This document shows, piece after piece, positions 55,255 to 64,000 of a DNA stretch of 64,000 bases. The stretch comes from JAAELZ01 sp965223465. Its GTDB lineage: Bacteria > Pseudomonadota > Gammaproteobacteria > Arenicellales > Poriferihabitantaceae. Position numbers and translations under genes: made by a program. Each line of letters starts with the position of its first letter. Position 1 is the first letter of the stretch. A model generated the notes under the pieces. That model was not told where the DNA came from. It did not search any database and was given only the letters and a program-made list of their open reading frames with translations. The stretch lies in the NCBI GenBank assembly GCA_965223465.1, contig OZ245025.1:1984001-2048000 (forward strand), given 5' to 3'.

Positions 55255-56184
55255 ATGTTTACAATGACCACAGCTTTGTTAGCGTCGGCCGCAATATTAC
55301 TAGATTGGTGGTGGGGTGAAGCGCGCAAGCATCACCCCCTCATTTATTTTGGCACACTGGCGCATATCGTTGAAACCAAGCTCAACAGCAAAACAGATAA
55401 GCCCCAAACTGGAAAAAAAATATACGGCGTTTTTGCCATCGCTCTGCTCATCCTCCCGCTGACTGCTGTTTCGACGTGGCTAGCCACGCTGCCTTTTGTG
55501 GGAGCGGTCTTTGCTGTGTTGATCCTATATCTAAGTATCGGCCATAAAAGCCTCCATGACCACGCGCGCTCCGTAGTGCTGGCCCTTGACCTGGGTGATG
55601 AAGATGAAGCACGTCGGTTAGCAGGCCACATGGTAAGCCGTGATACAAAATCACTTCATATCGCTGGTGCGGTGACTGAATCTGTTTTAGAGAACGGTAA
55701 TGACGCGGTTTTTGGGGCTTTATTTTGGTTTGCCATCGCAGGCGCGCCTGGCGCCATGTTCTATCGATTAAGCAATACCCTCGATGCCATGTGGGGGTAT
55801 CGCAATGCGCAATTTAAAGATTTTGGTTGGGCGGCAGCGCGACTGGATGATTTATTAAACTACATCCCAGCTCGAATCACTGCTTTAACCTACGCACTTT
55901 TGGGAAAAACCACCCAAGCGTTGCAGTGTTGGCGCTACCAGGCCGCAGCCTGGAAAAGCCCTAACGCCGGGCCGGTGATGGCGACTGGTGCGGGCGCCTT
56001 GAGCATTATTATTGGAGGACCAGCTTACTACCAGGGCAAAGAACATCAACGTCCGACGCTGGGGGCAGGCGTAAAACCCGCGGCCCGTGATATAGAACGC
56101 GCACTAACACTGGTAAGGCATGGCGTATGGCTGTGGTTCGGGCTCTTAATGGTGGTTGGTGGCCTCATTTATGGCGGAAGCTAG
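55255..56184 (+). CDS. cobD: Adenosylcobinamide-phosphate synthase CobD/CbiB
   Basis: 309 residues from MFTMTTALLASAA; the ATG three codons on is equally possible, since neither has a clear ribosome-binding site. Integral membrane protein with several hydrophobic stretches and the family's signatures MVSRDTKSL, SVLENGNDAVFGALFWFAIAG, YRLSNTLDAMWGYR and LDDLLNYIPARITAL. It attaches aminopropanol or its phosphate to adenosylcobyric acid. First gene after the riboswitch. Confidence 0.93.
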   Translation: MFTMTTALLASAAILLDWWWGEARKHHPLIYFGTLAHIVETKLNSKTDKPQTGKKIYGVFAIALLILPLTAVSTWLATLPFVGAVFAVLILYLSIGHKSLHDHARSVVLALDLGDEDEARRLAGHMVSRDTKSLHIAGAVTESVLENGNDAVFGALFWFAIAGAPGAMFYRLSNTLDAMWGYRNAQFKDFGWAAARLDDLLNYIPARITALTYALLGKTTQALQCWRYQAAAWKSPNAGPVMATGAGALSIIIGGPAYYQGKEHQRPTLGAGVKPAARDIERALTLVRHGVWLWFGLLMVVGGLIYGGS

Positions 56185-56187
56185 TTC

Positions 56188-57666
56188 ATGCATACCAACA
56201 CGTTAATGGTCCAGGGTACGATCTCTGATGCAGGCAAAAGCTTGTTAGTGACCGCGCTTGGGCGCTGGTTGGTTCGGCGCGGAATTCGTGTTGCTCCATT
56301 TAAACCGCAGAATATGGCGCTAAATAGCGCTGTTACTATCGATGGGGGAGAAATTGGTCGTGCGCAGGAAGTACAAGCCTATGCCTGCGGTGTCGCAGCA
56401 CATACCGACATGAATCCGGTGTTGCTAAAACCCAATACAGATGTGGGTGCGCAAGTCATCATTCAAGGCCAAGCGATTGGCAATATGGATGCGCAAAACT
56501 ATCACGATTACAAGGCTATCGCGCGTAAAGCGGTGCTTGAATCCTACACCAGGCTTAGCTCGAACTATGACAGAATAATTGTTGAAGGCGCCGGATCACC
56601 CGCGGAAATTAACCTGCGCAACAATGATATCGCCAATATGGGGTTTGCTGAAATGGTCGACTGCCCAGTTATTTTAATTGCCGATATTGACCGGGGTGGG
56701 GTCTTTGCGCACATCGTTGGAACGCTGCAATTACTGAGCGATACAGAACGCGAACGGATCAAAGGTTTTGTGATCAATCGCTTCCGAGGTGATATTGAAT
56801 TGTTACAATCCGGTCTTGATTGGCTGGAACAAACTACCAACAAGCCAGTGCTCGGAGTATTGCCCTATTTACACGGCTTACATCTTGAGGCCGAGGATGC
56901 TTTGCCACGGGCTCAAAATGTTAGCGAGCCCTCTGCTGCTGGTCAGTTTCGTGTTATCGTTCCGATCATCCCGCGCATCAGTAATCACACTGATTTTGAT
57001 CCACTGCGATTACACCCGCAAATTGATTTGCAGTTTATCCCTATAGACGCCCAAATCCCGGCGGCTGATTTAATTATCCTCCCCGGTTCTAAAAATGTGC
57101 GCCATGATCTAGCGTGGCTGAACAAGCACGGCTGGTCAGAGCAGATTAATCGTCATTTACGTTATGGGGGCAAGCTCATGGGCATCTGTGGCGGGTTTCA
57201 GATGCTGGGTAAAATGATTCATGATCCGCATGGTATGGAAGGTAAGCCCGGAAGCATGCCGGGTTTAGGTTTGCTTGATATCGAAACCACCTTGGCACCG
57301 AAAAAAAAGTTACGTAATGTCACCGGCAAATTGACGATCAAGGATGTGGCAATAAGCGGGTATGAAATTCATGTGGGTACAAGTACTGGTCCTGCTTTGG
57401 CGAAACCTGCAATCGAGATAGATGGCCGCCCAGAAGGCGCCATCTCAGCAGATAACGCAATTCTCGCAAGCTACCTGCACGGCTTGTTCGAATTACCCAA
57501 AGCCTGTACAGCCCTGCTTCGGTGGTCAGGTATGAGAACCATTAAAATGCATGATTACCATGAAATACGCGAAACGAACATCAACACAATTGCCAGCCTG
57601 ATAGAGGAGCATATGGATACGAATAAATTACTGTCGCTACTCGACCTAACTGAGGCCAATCAATGA
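56188..57666 (+). CDS. cobQ: Cobyric acid synthase
   Basis: 492 residues. N-terminal ATPase domain with the P-loop-like QGTISDAGKSLLVTALGR and PFKPQNMALNSAV; C-terminal class I-like glutamine amidotransferase domain with the nucleophile Cys in GICGGFQMLGKMI and His in YLHGLFE. It amidates four carboxylates of adenosylcobyrinic a,c-diamide. It lies 3 bp after cobD and overlaps cobU by 4 bp. Confidence 0.97.
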   Translation: MHTNTLMVQGTISDAGKSLLVTALGRWLVRRGIRVAPFKPQNMALNSAVTIDGGEIGRAQEVQAYACGVAAHTDMNPVLLKPNTDVGAQVIIQGQAIGNMDAQNYHDYKAIARKAVLESYTRLSSNYDRIIVEGAGSPAEINLRNNDIANMGFAEMVDCPVILIADIDRGGVFAHIVGTLQLLSDTERERIKGFVINRFRGDIELLQSGLDWLEQTTNKPVLGVLPYLHGLHLEAEDALPRAQNVSEPSAAGQFRVIVPIIPRISNHTDFDPLRLHPQIDLQFIPIDAQIPAADLIILPGSKNVRHDLAWLNKHGWSEQINRHLRYGGKLMGICGGFQMLGKMIHDPHGMEGKPGSMPGLGLLDIETTLAPKKKLRNVTGKLTIKDVAISGYEIHVGTSTGPALAKPAIEIDGRPEGAISADNAILASYLHGLFELPKACTALLRWSGMRTIKMHDYHEIRETNINTIASLIEEHMDTNKLLSLLDLTEANQ

Positions 57667-58184
57667 AAACCCTAATACTCGGCGGTGTCCGATCTGGTAA
57701 GAGTCGCCTGGCGGAACAAATGGCCGCTCAAACCAATCTGCCTGTGGTTTATATCGCAACTGCTATGGCGCTTGATGATGAAATGCAAACCCGGATTACA
57801 AAACACCGCACCCATCGACCCAAGCACTGGCAAGTGGTCGAAGAGCCTATCCAACTTACAACCGCCTTATCTCAGCATGCCAAAAACAATCAGTGTGTAT
57901 TGGTCGACTGCCTGACCCTATGGCTGACGAATCTTTTAATGCTCGAGGATAAAACGGTTTATACACAAGAACGGGTAGCATTTCTGGAAACGCTGCCTAC
58001 CTTATCCGGGGAGATCATATTGGTAAGTAATGAAACCAATATGGGTGTAATGCCATTGGGAAAAATAAGCCGAATGTACTGTGATGAAGCCGGTCGGTTA
58101 CATCAACAGTTAGCAGAGATGTTTGATCGGGTGATTCTAACCATTGCGGGGCTCCCGCGGGTTTTAAAAGGTGAACCAATATGA
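57663..58184 (+). CDS. cobU: Adenosylcobinamide kinase / phosphate guanylyltransferase
   Basis: 173 residues. The P-loop is GGVRSGKSRLAE; other family segments are VVYIATAMALDDEMQTRITKHR with the guanylylated His region RTHRPKHWQVVEEP, VDCLTLWLTNLL and LVSNETNMGVMPLG. It phosphorylates adenosylcobinamide and links it to GMP, the activation step for lower-ligand attachment. Start overlaps the cobQ stop (ATGA). Confidence 0.97.
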   Translation: MKTLILGGVRSGKSRLAEQMAAQTNLPVVYIATAMALDDEMQTRITKHRTHRPKHWQVVEEPIQLTTALSQHAKNNQCVLVDCLTLWLTNLLMLEDKTVYTQERVAFLETLPTLSGEIILVSNETNMGVMPLGKISRMYCDEAGRLHQQLAEMFDRVILTIAGLPRVLKGEPI

Positions 58185-59245
58185 ATGAAACAGCTGGATT
58201 AGCGTGGCTGGCATTACCCATCACCCCGCCTGATGAAACTTATGGTAAGGCTGCTGCAATACATCAGGCCAGTCTCACCAAGCCGCCAGGTTCACTCGGA
58301 CAATTAGAAACCATCGCAGTACAACTTGCAGCGATGCAAGCCACGGAAAGACCCACTGTAGATCGTGTACATATAACGGTTTTTGCCGGAGATCATGGTA
58401 TTGCTGCAGAAGGGGTATCTGCCTTCCCACAAGAAGTGACGGTAGAAATGGTGCATAATTTTGCAAAAGGTGGTGCTGCGATTAGTGTTCTGGCAAACCA
58501 ACTGCAAGCTCAACTGGAAGTGATTAACCTAGGTACCGTAGTAGACCCAGGGCCACTGCCTGGCGTCATCTATCAACCCATCGGTCAAGGCACTGCTAAC
58601 TTTTGCAAAACACCCGCGATGCGTGTGCATCAATTTGAGTCAGCGCTGGATAGTGGTCGCCAAAGCGTCGAACGTGCGATAAAACAGGGCGTGGATTTAT
58701 TCATCGGTGGAGAAATGGGCATTGGCAACACCACCGCTGCTACCGCTCTAGTTTGTGCTTTGACCGGGCTACCGATTGAGCAAATGGTCGGCCCTGGAAC
58801 CGGGCTCAATTCTGCAGGCATATCACATAAAAGCCAAATCATAAAGGCTGCGCTGGATCTGCATAAAGATCATATTAGTTCACCCATAGACGCGCTTGTG
58901 CATTTTGGTGGCTTTGAAATAGCTGCTTTGGTTGGCGCTTACCTAAGTTGCGCGCAGATGGGCGTACCGATGCTCGTCGATGGTTTTATCGCGAGCGCTG
59001 CTGCATTGGTCGCAACCGAAATACATTCAGACGTTGTTGATTGGCTATTGTTTGCTCACGCTTCAGCAGAACCAGGCCACCAAAAGATCATGCAAACAAT
59101 GGAAGCCAAACCTATATTAGATATAGGTATGCGCTTGGGAGAAGGCAGTGGTGCTGCGGTCGCGGTGCCTTTGTTAAGACTGGCCTGCGCGTTGCATAAC
59201 AATATGGCGACCTTTGCTGAGGCCCAAGTTTCTGCAAAACTGTAA
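58181..59245 (+). CDS. cobT: Nicotinate-nucleotide-dimethylbenzimidazole phosphoribosyltransferase
   Basis: 354 residues, normal length. Motifs: LTKPPGSLGQLE, FAGDHGIAAEGVSAFPQEVT, GEMGIGNTTAATAL and VDGFIASAAALVA. It activates the lower-ligand base as its ribotide. No bluB gene for making dimethylbenzimidazole lies in the window. Start overlaps the cobU stop (ATGA). Confidence 0.97.
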   Translation: MNETAGLAWLALPITPPDETYGKAAAIHQASLTKPPGSLGQLETIAVQLAAMQATERPTVDRVHITVFAGDHGIAAEGVSAFPQEVTVEMVHNFAKGGAAISVLANQLQAQLEVINLGTVVDPGPLPGVIYQPIGQGTANFCKTPAMRVHQFESALDSGRQSVERAIKQGVDLFIGGEMGIGNTTAATALVCALTGLPIEQMVGPGTGLNSAGISHKSQIIKAALDLHKDHISSPIDALVHFGGFEIAALVGAYLSCAQMGVPMLVDGFIASAAALVATEIHSDVVDWLLFAHASAEPGHQKIMQTMEAKPILDIGMRLGEGSGAAVAVPLLRLACALHNNMATFAEAQVSAKL

Positions 59246-59252
59246 TACACGC

Positions 59253-59858
59253 ATGAGCACCACCACATTGATCGATTTATTACGCCATGGCGAAACCCAG
59301 GGCGGAACTCGGTTCCGCGGTAGCACCAATGATCCTCTGACCGATGCTGGCTGGGCCCAGCTTTGGGCTGCAACCAAAGTCTATAAATCAGGTTGGGACT
59401 ACATCATTACATCGCCATTGAGCCGCTGCGCAGATTTTGCCCAATATTTGGGAGAAAAATACTCGATCCCCGTGATCCGGGATGAACGTTTTCAGGAATT
59501 ACATTTTGGTCGCTGGGAGGGCCGTACAACTGAAGAGCTCATGCAGACTGATGCAGAAGCGTTATCGCGCTTCTGGGCGAACCCCATCAGTAATCCTCCC
59601 CCACAGGCAGAACCTTTGCGAGATTTCGAGCAGCGAGTGCTATCCGGATGGCACGATATTGTCGCTCGGCACCAGGGCAAGCATTTACTGCTGGTAAACC
59701 ATGGTGGCGTTATCCGCTTATTACTTTGCCATATCCTAGCGCGACCATTGACCCGCCTACTCGATATTGAAGTAGGTCATGCAGCGCTTCATCATATTCG
59801 TGTCGAGCATCAGCATCCGCACAAAGACACCGCTTTTATCGAGAGCCAGTATGATTGA
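59253..59858 (+). CDS. cobC: Histidine phosphatase CobC (alpha-ribazole phosphatase-like)
   Basis: 201 residues from MSTTTLIDLLRHGET; an earlier in-frame ATG overlaps cobT and is rejected. The catalytic RHG is in LLRHGETQGG and the second His in LLVNHGGVIRLLL. Histidine phosphatases in cob operons remove the 5' phosphate of alpha-ribazole phosphate or cobalamin phosphate. It starts 7 bp after cobT and overlaps cobS by 8 bp. Confidence 0.9.
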   Translation: MSTTTLIDLLRHGETQGGTRFRGSTNDPLTDAGWAQLWAATKVYKSGWDYIITSPLSRCADFAQYLGEKYSIPVIRDERFQELHFGRWEGRTTEELMQTDAEALSRFWANPISNPPPQAEPLRDFEQRVLSGWHDIVARHQGKHLLLVNHGGVIRLLLCHILARPLTRLLDIEVGHAALHHIRVEHQHPHKDTAFIESQYD

Positions 59859-60588
59859 ACCATTTCTCATCGCCCTACAATTTCTTACCAGGCTGCCGGT
59901 ACCCATTACAGCCATACCTGATGAAAAAAGCGCCGCGCAATCACTCAGCTATTACCCATTGGTCGGACTTATTATCGGTGCAATACTGGCTGGCTTTGCC
60001 TGGGCGTTGAAAGATATATCCGAGTTATTAACCGCTGGTTTATTACTGACCATTTGGATCTTATTGACAGGCGGGTTACATATTGATGGTCTCGCTGATA
60101 GTGCAGATGCCTGGGTAGGCGGTTTAGGTGATCGCGAGAAAACGCTGGCGATAATGAAAGACCCATACTGTGGCCCAGCAGGGGTGCTTAGTATCGTACT
60201 GCTGTTAATACTAAAACTTACCGCCCTATATACGATTCTAGACTCGAGCTTTTTAATCCCAATCATCTTGGCCCCCTTACTCGGCAGGGCCATTATTTTA
60301 CCTTTATTTATGACCACGCCTTATGTTCGTACTAACGGTCTTGGTGCGGCTATTTCTGCTCATTTGCCCAGAAAAATTATTACAATAGTTTTTAGCTTCA
60401 CCCTGTTAGGGACTGTGGTTTTGGCGGGATTAAATGGCCTCTGGTTTATTTTGATAACGATGCTGGGTTTAGTCTGCCTACGGTTTTTTGGCATACAACG
60501 CATCGGGGGGATGACCGGCGACGTGGCAGGCGCTTTGGTTGAAATAACCGAGGCGAGTGTGCTAATTCTAGCGGCTTTAATCTATTGA
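59851..60588 (+). CDS. cobS: Adenosylcobinamide-GDP ribazoletransferase
   Basis: 245 residues from MIEPFLIALQFLTRLPVP, the usual N-terminus; the longer frame runs inside cobC. Membrane protein with several hydrophobic helices and the metal-binding signature GGLHIDGLADSADAWVGG, plus MKDPYCGPAGVLSIV and the late RIGGMTGDVAGALVEITE. It joins adenosylcobinamide-GDP with alpha-ribazole to give cobalamin. Last gene of the operon. Confidence 0.97.
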   Translation: MIEPFLIALQFLTRLPVPITAIPDEKSAAQSLSYYPLVGLIIGAILAGFAWALKDISELLTAGLLLTIWILLTGGLHIDGLADSADAWVGGLGDREKTLAIMKDPYCGPAGVLSIVLLLILKLTALYTILDSSFLIPIILAPLLGRAIILPLFMTTPYVRTNGLGAAISAHLPRKIITIVFSFTLLGTVVLAGLNGLWFILITMLGLVCLRFFGIQRIGGMTGDVAGALVEITEASVLILAALIY

Positions 60589-60778
60589 TGTTTAGCGATC
60601 ACCAAGCTGGGCTAATCTATTCTCCAACTGTTTGTATAAAACGTAAAGCCGTGTAAATATCGATTGCAAAAAAGGATTGATTTAACCTAAATGGAGAAAG
60701 AGGGATAACAGGTCTTTTAAAATTGGTCGATCAAATTTATTATATCCTACTTTCCTGCTGGGAATGCCAATCTGCTGA
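60589..60778. other. Intergenic region after cobS
   Basis: Together with 60938-61101 this makes about 350 bp of non-coding sequence around a 52-codon gene. No clear terminator hairpin for the cob operon, no RNA gene and no repeat were seen. Confidence 0.4.
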
Positions 60779-60937
60779 CTAAGCAGGACGGGCAAAGAAG
60801 GCAAACGGAATTGCGAGCGGGCCAAATATCGCGCCCATTACCCCCCAAAATACCGGTTTGGCACCCCTTGATTTGGCCGCATTGTGACAGATAACAATAC
60901 TTAAAATGTTTATGGTCAGAATAATAAAGTAGGTCAT
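60779..60937 (-). CDS. 52-residue membrane protein
   Basis: A short frame starting MTYFIILTINILSIVICHNA and continuing AKSRGAKPVFWGVMGAIFGP, then LAIPFAFFARPA. It has two hydrophobic segments around a basic loop, a layout seen in small membrane proteins of Gammaproteobacteria, with the Trp-Gly and Gly-Pro-Leu-Ala turn that looks coding. An in-frame TAA lies just upstream of the ATG; no strong ribosome-binding site. Function unknown. Confidence 0.6.
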   Translation of the reverse strand: MTYFIILTINILSIVICHNAAKSRGAKPVFWGVMGAIFGPLAIPFAFFARPA

Positions 60938-61101
60938 TTTACTATTTTAGGACATTTCAACAATTCCTATTGAGGCAACGTCACACCATGAAAAAGCCGC
61001 CACTGCTTTAGCTTACCAATCACAAAGTTTTTAAAACATAGTATCCGCTGATTTGATACTGAAACTGATTGTCGTCGCTAGGTTTGCCCACTTGGTGCAG
61101 A

Positions 61102-61443
61102 CTAACGCACTACGCATTGACCGTTCAAACAACTTATCGTTTCTGGCTTCTTACAAATAACGGAAACCGCACAATCTGGATAAACCTGCTGCTGTTTTGA
61201 AAAAACAGGGCAATACTTAATATCTTTATCCAGGCATTCTTTTTTCTTGCAAAAACGAAAACAGGATGTCATTTCGGGGCCCGCCAAACAATCTTCGTCT
61301 GTTTTGCATGAATCTTGGAGCAGTGGTTCATACGTGGTGCTATGTGCAACACTGGAGATAATTGGGGTAACCAGAAATACAAGCAATACAAATATATAGA
61401 GGCTAGCGAATTGTTTGTGTTTCATTTGAAATGATTCTTGCAT
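61102..61443 (-). CDS. Secreted cysteine-rich protein of unknown function
   Basis: 113 residues, or 107 if the ATG at 61425 (MKHKQFASLY) is used. A signal peptide or anchor spans about residues 12-34. The mature part has ten cysteines in spacing that suggests five disulfides: CKTDEDC, SCFRFCKKKEC, YCPV, DCAVSVIC and CLNGQC. No family is recognised. It has no operon partner; a strong dyad lies right before the start. Confidence 0.7.
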   Translation of the reverse strand: MQESFQMKHKQFASLYIFVLLVFLVTPIISSVAHSTTYEPLLQDSCKTDEDCLAGPEMTSCFRFCKKKECLDKDIKYCPVFSKQQQVYPDCAVSVICKKPETISCLNGQCVVR

Positions 61444-61453
61444 GTTGGGGTGA

Positions 61454-61470
61454 ATATTCGGGACGAATAT
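61454..61470. promoter_or_regulatory. Perfect dyad upstream of the cysteine-rich gene
   Basis: ATATTCG-GGA-CGAATAT, two 7-bp arms. It ends 10 bp before the first ATG (61443) and 28 bp before the second. It may be an operator or a hairpin near the ribosome-binding region. Confidence 0.4.
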
Positions 61471-61689
61471 ACCAGAACATTGGCTTCAATTCTGATTGCG
61501 TCTACACCTTTCCCACGCATACCAAATATTGGAACTACCAAGCTTCCATTACCGGTACGTACGTAATAGACGAAGCACTGACCAATAAACTCAATTAAAG
61601 AGCGCTCTAAAGTGCACCAAGATCATTAACAAAACCACTTGTTTCGTAATTATTTCATAATCGTGCAAACTCCCTTTAACCCAAAGTAC

Positions 61690-62169
61690 TTACTTCGATT
61701 GTCGCTCATCAAGCAAACGCAACCATACTTGGCGGTCAAGTGGAAAACTCAATTCAGTAAGATCCATCTGGTCAAAACGGCACCAGCGCAAACTTTGTTC
61801 TCTTTCGTGCTGCTTTATGAAGGCATAGGGATGTTTGGCAACTCGAAAATGTGGCTCTCGTCTACCTTTGCTATCAGGAAGTAAGCGGCATTTGTAGTAA
61901 ACACAGATAATTTGATCTTCGGGGGTAAACCGCGATACTAAAAATCTTTCCGAGGTATAAAATTGGTTGAGCACTTCGATATCCTGACCCAATTCCTCAC
62001 GTGCTTCGCGATGTAGACAATCGAGTATACCTTCACCATATTCAAGACCACCACCAGGAAACTTGGTGTAATACTCCCCATCAATGATTTCATCCGATAA
62101 TAACAAGCTATCACGACGCTCATTCAGAAGCAGTATATATACCCTGACATTGAAGCGCGTGATACCCAT
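61690..62169 (-). CDS. Nudix hydrolase
   Basis: 159 residues. The Nudix box is intact: GGGLEYGEGILDCLHREAREELGQ (shown here in meaning as G-x5-E-x7-REAxEELG), with the glutamates that bind metal. It hydrolyses a nucleoside diphosphate linked to another group; substrate unknown. It starts 163 bp downstream of the acoC stop region on the same strand (51 bp between the genes). Confidence 0.9.
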   Translation of the reverse strand: MGITRFNVRVYILLLNERRDSLLLSDEIIDGEYYTKFPGGGLEYGEGILDCLHREAREELGQDIEVLNQFYTSERFLVSRFTPEDQIICVYYKCRLLPDSKGRREPHFRVAKHPYAFIKQHEREQSLRWCRFDQMDLTELSFPLDRQVWLRLLDERQSK

Positions 62170-62219
62170 AATTCCATTGTAACGAAAAACGATACTCTAC
62201 TGAGGTATTCTCCAAGATC

Positions 62220-63332
62220 TCATTCGCCAATGTGAGCAAGTATGAGCGAATTTACCGTAGATGCAGCTTCCATTTGCACCATGTGACCTACTTTGTGAAT
62301 GATTTCGCGTTGTGCTTCTTTGAGCTTACGCGCGTGTGCAACCGGGATCACCTGGTCTTCAGCGCCCCAAATTAGTAGCGTTTTTAACCCTAATTCATCT
62401 ATTTTATCGGCCAAAACTGTACTTTGTTTTTTCCCAGGAAATAGCTCTTGGGCAAGCTTAGTGAGAGCTTCTGAAACACCATCAATTCGTTTATATTTAA
62501 GTACATCATCTACCAGGCTTCGACTAACCAAATCTGTATTCGCAAATAGCGTTAACAACGCTTGTTTTAATTCTCGTCTTGAAGCTGAAGTAATAAACCC
62601 ATCGATATACTCGTAGTTAATTTCCCTGGCAAGCCCGGCCGCCGCGATCAATGTTAGTGAACTCACCCTTTCAGGTTCGCCTATCGCCAGTGTGGCTGCC
62701 ACGGCTGCACCCATTGAATGCCCAATCAAGTGAGCCTGGTCTATTCCTACCTCATCCATAAAAGCATGAACCGCTGCGGCTAGGCCATCAAGCCCTCGCC
62801 CGGTACTCTGTTTAATAGATTGGCCATGACCCGGTAAATCCAGGGCAAAAACCCGGGTTTTATTTGCCAATGCATCAATATTGAAGAGCCAATTATCGAG
62901 ATCACCACCAAAGCCATGAATTAACAATACCGTTGGCCCGTTTTCGCCACGCTGGGCATAACGTATACGGCCTGCTGCAGTATCCGCAAACATATACTGC
63001 TGCGGAGTTTCTCCCGACTCATCTGCTTCGTCAGGGATAATAAATGACTCAATAAAAGCATCTATTTCGTCATCACTGGTCTCTGTCGGCGCCAACACAC
63101 CAAGCAAGGCACTGACGGGATAGATTTCGCCCTCTTTACCAACGCAGCGACGCAAAATGCCGCCATCCGTGGCTTCCACCACGGATGCGATCTTGTCAGT
63201 CTCGACTTCCATGATCTCGTCACCGACTGAAATTTGCGCCCCTTCTTCGACTAGCCAGCTGGATAACTCACCTTCTTCCATAGAAAGCCCCCACTTTGGC
63301 ATAAGTACTGGTGTGATGTCTGGCACGCTCAT
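62220..63332 (-). CDS. acoC: Lipoyl domain-alpha/beta hydrolase protein, acetoin dehydrogenase E2-type (AcoC)
   Basis: 370 residues. Residues 1-80 are a lipoyl domain with the lipoylated Lys47 in EVETDKIASV; after an acidic linker (about 88-108) comes an alpha/beta hydrolase-type domain (about 130-370) with the nucleophile elbow IGHSMGAAVA and late His in HKVGHMVQM. This lipoyl-plus-hydrolase layout is that of AcoC of acetoin dehydrogenase complexes rather than a pyruvate dehydrogenase E2. It splits acetoin to acetaldehyde and acetyl-CoA with E1 and E3. Its start overlaps the acoB stop by 4 bp. Confidence 0.9.
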   Translation of the reverse strand: MSVPDITPVLMPKWGLSMEEGELSSWLVEEGAQISVGDEIMEVETDKIASVVEATDGGILRRCVGKEGEIYPVSALLGVLAPTETSDDEIDAFIESFIIPDEADESGETPQQYMFADTAAGRIRYAQRGENGPTVLLIHGFGGDLDNWLFNIDALANKTRVFALDLPGHGQSIKQSTGRGLDGLAAAVHAFMDEVGIDQAHLIGHSMGAAVAATLAIGEPERVSSLTLIAAAGLAREINYEYIDGFITSASRRELKQALLTLFANTDLVSRSLVDDVLKYKRIDGVSEALTKLAQELFPGKKQSTVLADKIDELGLKTLLIWGAEDQVIPVAHARKLKEAQREIIHKVGHMVQMEAASTVNSLILAHIGE

Positions 63333-64000
63333 CCCTTAGCTCCACGCATCGTGGTAAGCACAGCGTCTGCTATGTTTTTGGCACTTGGGATGTATAAATC
63401 CTCAAGCACTGGCGAAAAGGGCACGGGTGCATGGGGCGCTGTTACTAGCTGCGGCGCAGCTTTTAGATACTCAAAGCCTGCCTGCCCAACTGTTGCCGAA
63501 ACATCGGACGCGATCGAACAACGCGGATTGGCCTCATCAACGCAAACAAGGCGCCCGGTGTTTTCAACACTTTCAAGCACTGAGTCAATATCGATGGGTG
63601 ACAAAGTGCGTAGATCGATAATCTCACACTCAATACCATCCTTGGTCAACATCGCCGCCGCTTCATTGGCGCGATGCACCATTAGACCATAAGCTACAAT
63701 AGTTACATCGCCACCTTCACGCACAATATTCGCCTCACCAAATGGAATACTATAGGGCTCATCTGGCACATCAACCTCATGTGCATAAAGATTTTTATGC
63801 TCCATGAATACTACGGGATCGTTATCGCGAATCGACTGGATTAACAAGCCCTTGACATCATAAGCGTTAGACGGACAAACCACTTTTAACCCTGGTATAT
63901 GGGTGAGCAATGGTGTCAACATCTGGCTGTGCTGTGCGGCAGCTCGAAAACCAGCACCAACCATCGCACGAATGGTCACAGGGGTTTCTGCTTTACCACC
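63329..64000 (-). CDS. acoB: Acetoin/pyruvate dehydrogenase E1 beta subunit (5' end outside window)
   Basis: The last 224 residues of a transketolase-like E1 beta subunit; the frame is open to the window edge. Visible features are GAAQHSQM-type AAAQHSQMLTPLLTHIPGLKVVCPS, the pyrimidine-binding domain end, and the C-terminal domain with TIVAYGLMVHRANEAA and EIIDLRTLSPID. By itself it fits any branched 2-oxo acid or acetoin E1 beta; the AcoC neighbour favours acetoin. Confidence 0.88.
   Translation of the reverse strand, partial: GGKAETPVTIRAMVGAGFRAAAQHSQMLTPLLTHIPGLKVVCPSNAYDVKGLLIQSIRDNDPVVFMEHKNLYAHEVDVPDEPYSIPFGEANIVREGGDVTIVAYGLMVHRANEAAAMLTKDGIECEIIDLRTLSPIDIDSVLESVENTGRLVCVDEANPRCSIASDVSATVGQAGFEYLKAAPQLVTAPHAPVPFSPVLEDLYIPSAKNIADAVLTTMRGAKG

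Noticed and set aside
1..64000. CRISPR arrays, insertion sequences, prophage or integron
   Set aside because: No regularly spaced repeats, transposases, integrases or phage structural genes were recognised.

Overview
The window looks like a chromosomal segment of a free-living, respiring gammaproteobacterium. Support comes from the rlmH-maf-rng block, an hslR-type S4 protein, YcgL, btuBCDF with cobalamin riboswitches, SelO, and a tRNA-Gly(CCC) close to the enterobacterial type. GC content looks to be in the upper 40s by eye (not computed). A membrane-bound sulfite dehydrogenase of the SoeABC type suggests the cell can oxidise reduced sulfur. No insertion sequence, prophage or CRISPR array was seen.

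Layout. 1-5.1 kb: end of a DUF4139 protein, a Crp/Fnr regulator, a small outer-membrane barrel, an Hsp15-like protein, a DMT transporter and a one-POTRA Omp85 barrel. 5.2-10.2 kb: a compact TetR / MMPL-RND pump / LolA-like periplasmic protein / outer-membrane barrel operon that looks like a trans-envelope export route. 10.2-18.2 kb: rhomboid-YcgL operon, a DUF3179 protein, a PLP dehydratase, rng-maf-rlmH and a BKACE enzyme. 18.8-25.5 kb: DnaG primase, a soluble NarX-like kinase with a NarL-like regulator, a DUF2892 protein, a molybdopterin oxidoreductase and a SCO protein. 25.5-29.2 kb: a minus-strand cassette of an alpha/beta hydrolase, a DUF2235 membrane protein and a DRGH nuclease, with the character of an effector or defence module. 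29.5-34.9 kb: soeABC and a CinA/MoaB-like protein. 34.9-42.9 kb: MATE pump, SelO, a broken LCIB-like (beta-carbonic-anhydrase-fold) gene, tRNA-Gly, a flavin reductase-Nudix fusion and ahcY-metK.

43.1-48.2 kb holds B12 uptake: btuF and riboswitch-controlled btuB on the minus strand, btuCD divergent. 48.3-53.1 kb: a DUF302 protein and a MacAB-like exporter with two separate permeases. 53.5-60.6 kb: UbiM-type ubiquinone hydroxylase, then a second B12 riboswitch leading a cobD-cobQ-cobU-cobT-cobC-cobS operon for the last steps of cobalamin assembly. 60.6-64 kb: two small proteins, a Nudix hydrolase, and acoC-acoB of an acetoin dehydrogenase-type complex running off the window.

Most notable: the nuclease/DUF2235/hydrolase cassette, the four-gene export operon, the broken LCIB-like gene with two homopolymer frameshifts and a missing zinc ligand, and a btuB cobalamin riboswitch carrying about 145 nt more internal sequence than the second riboswitch in the same window.
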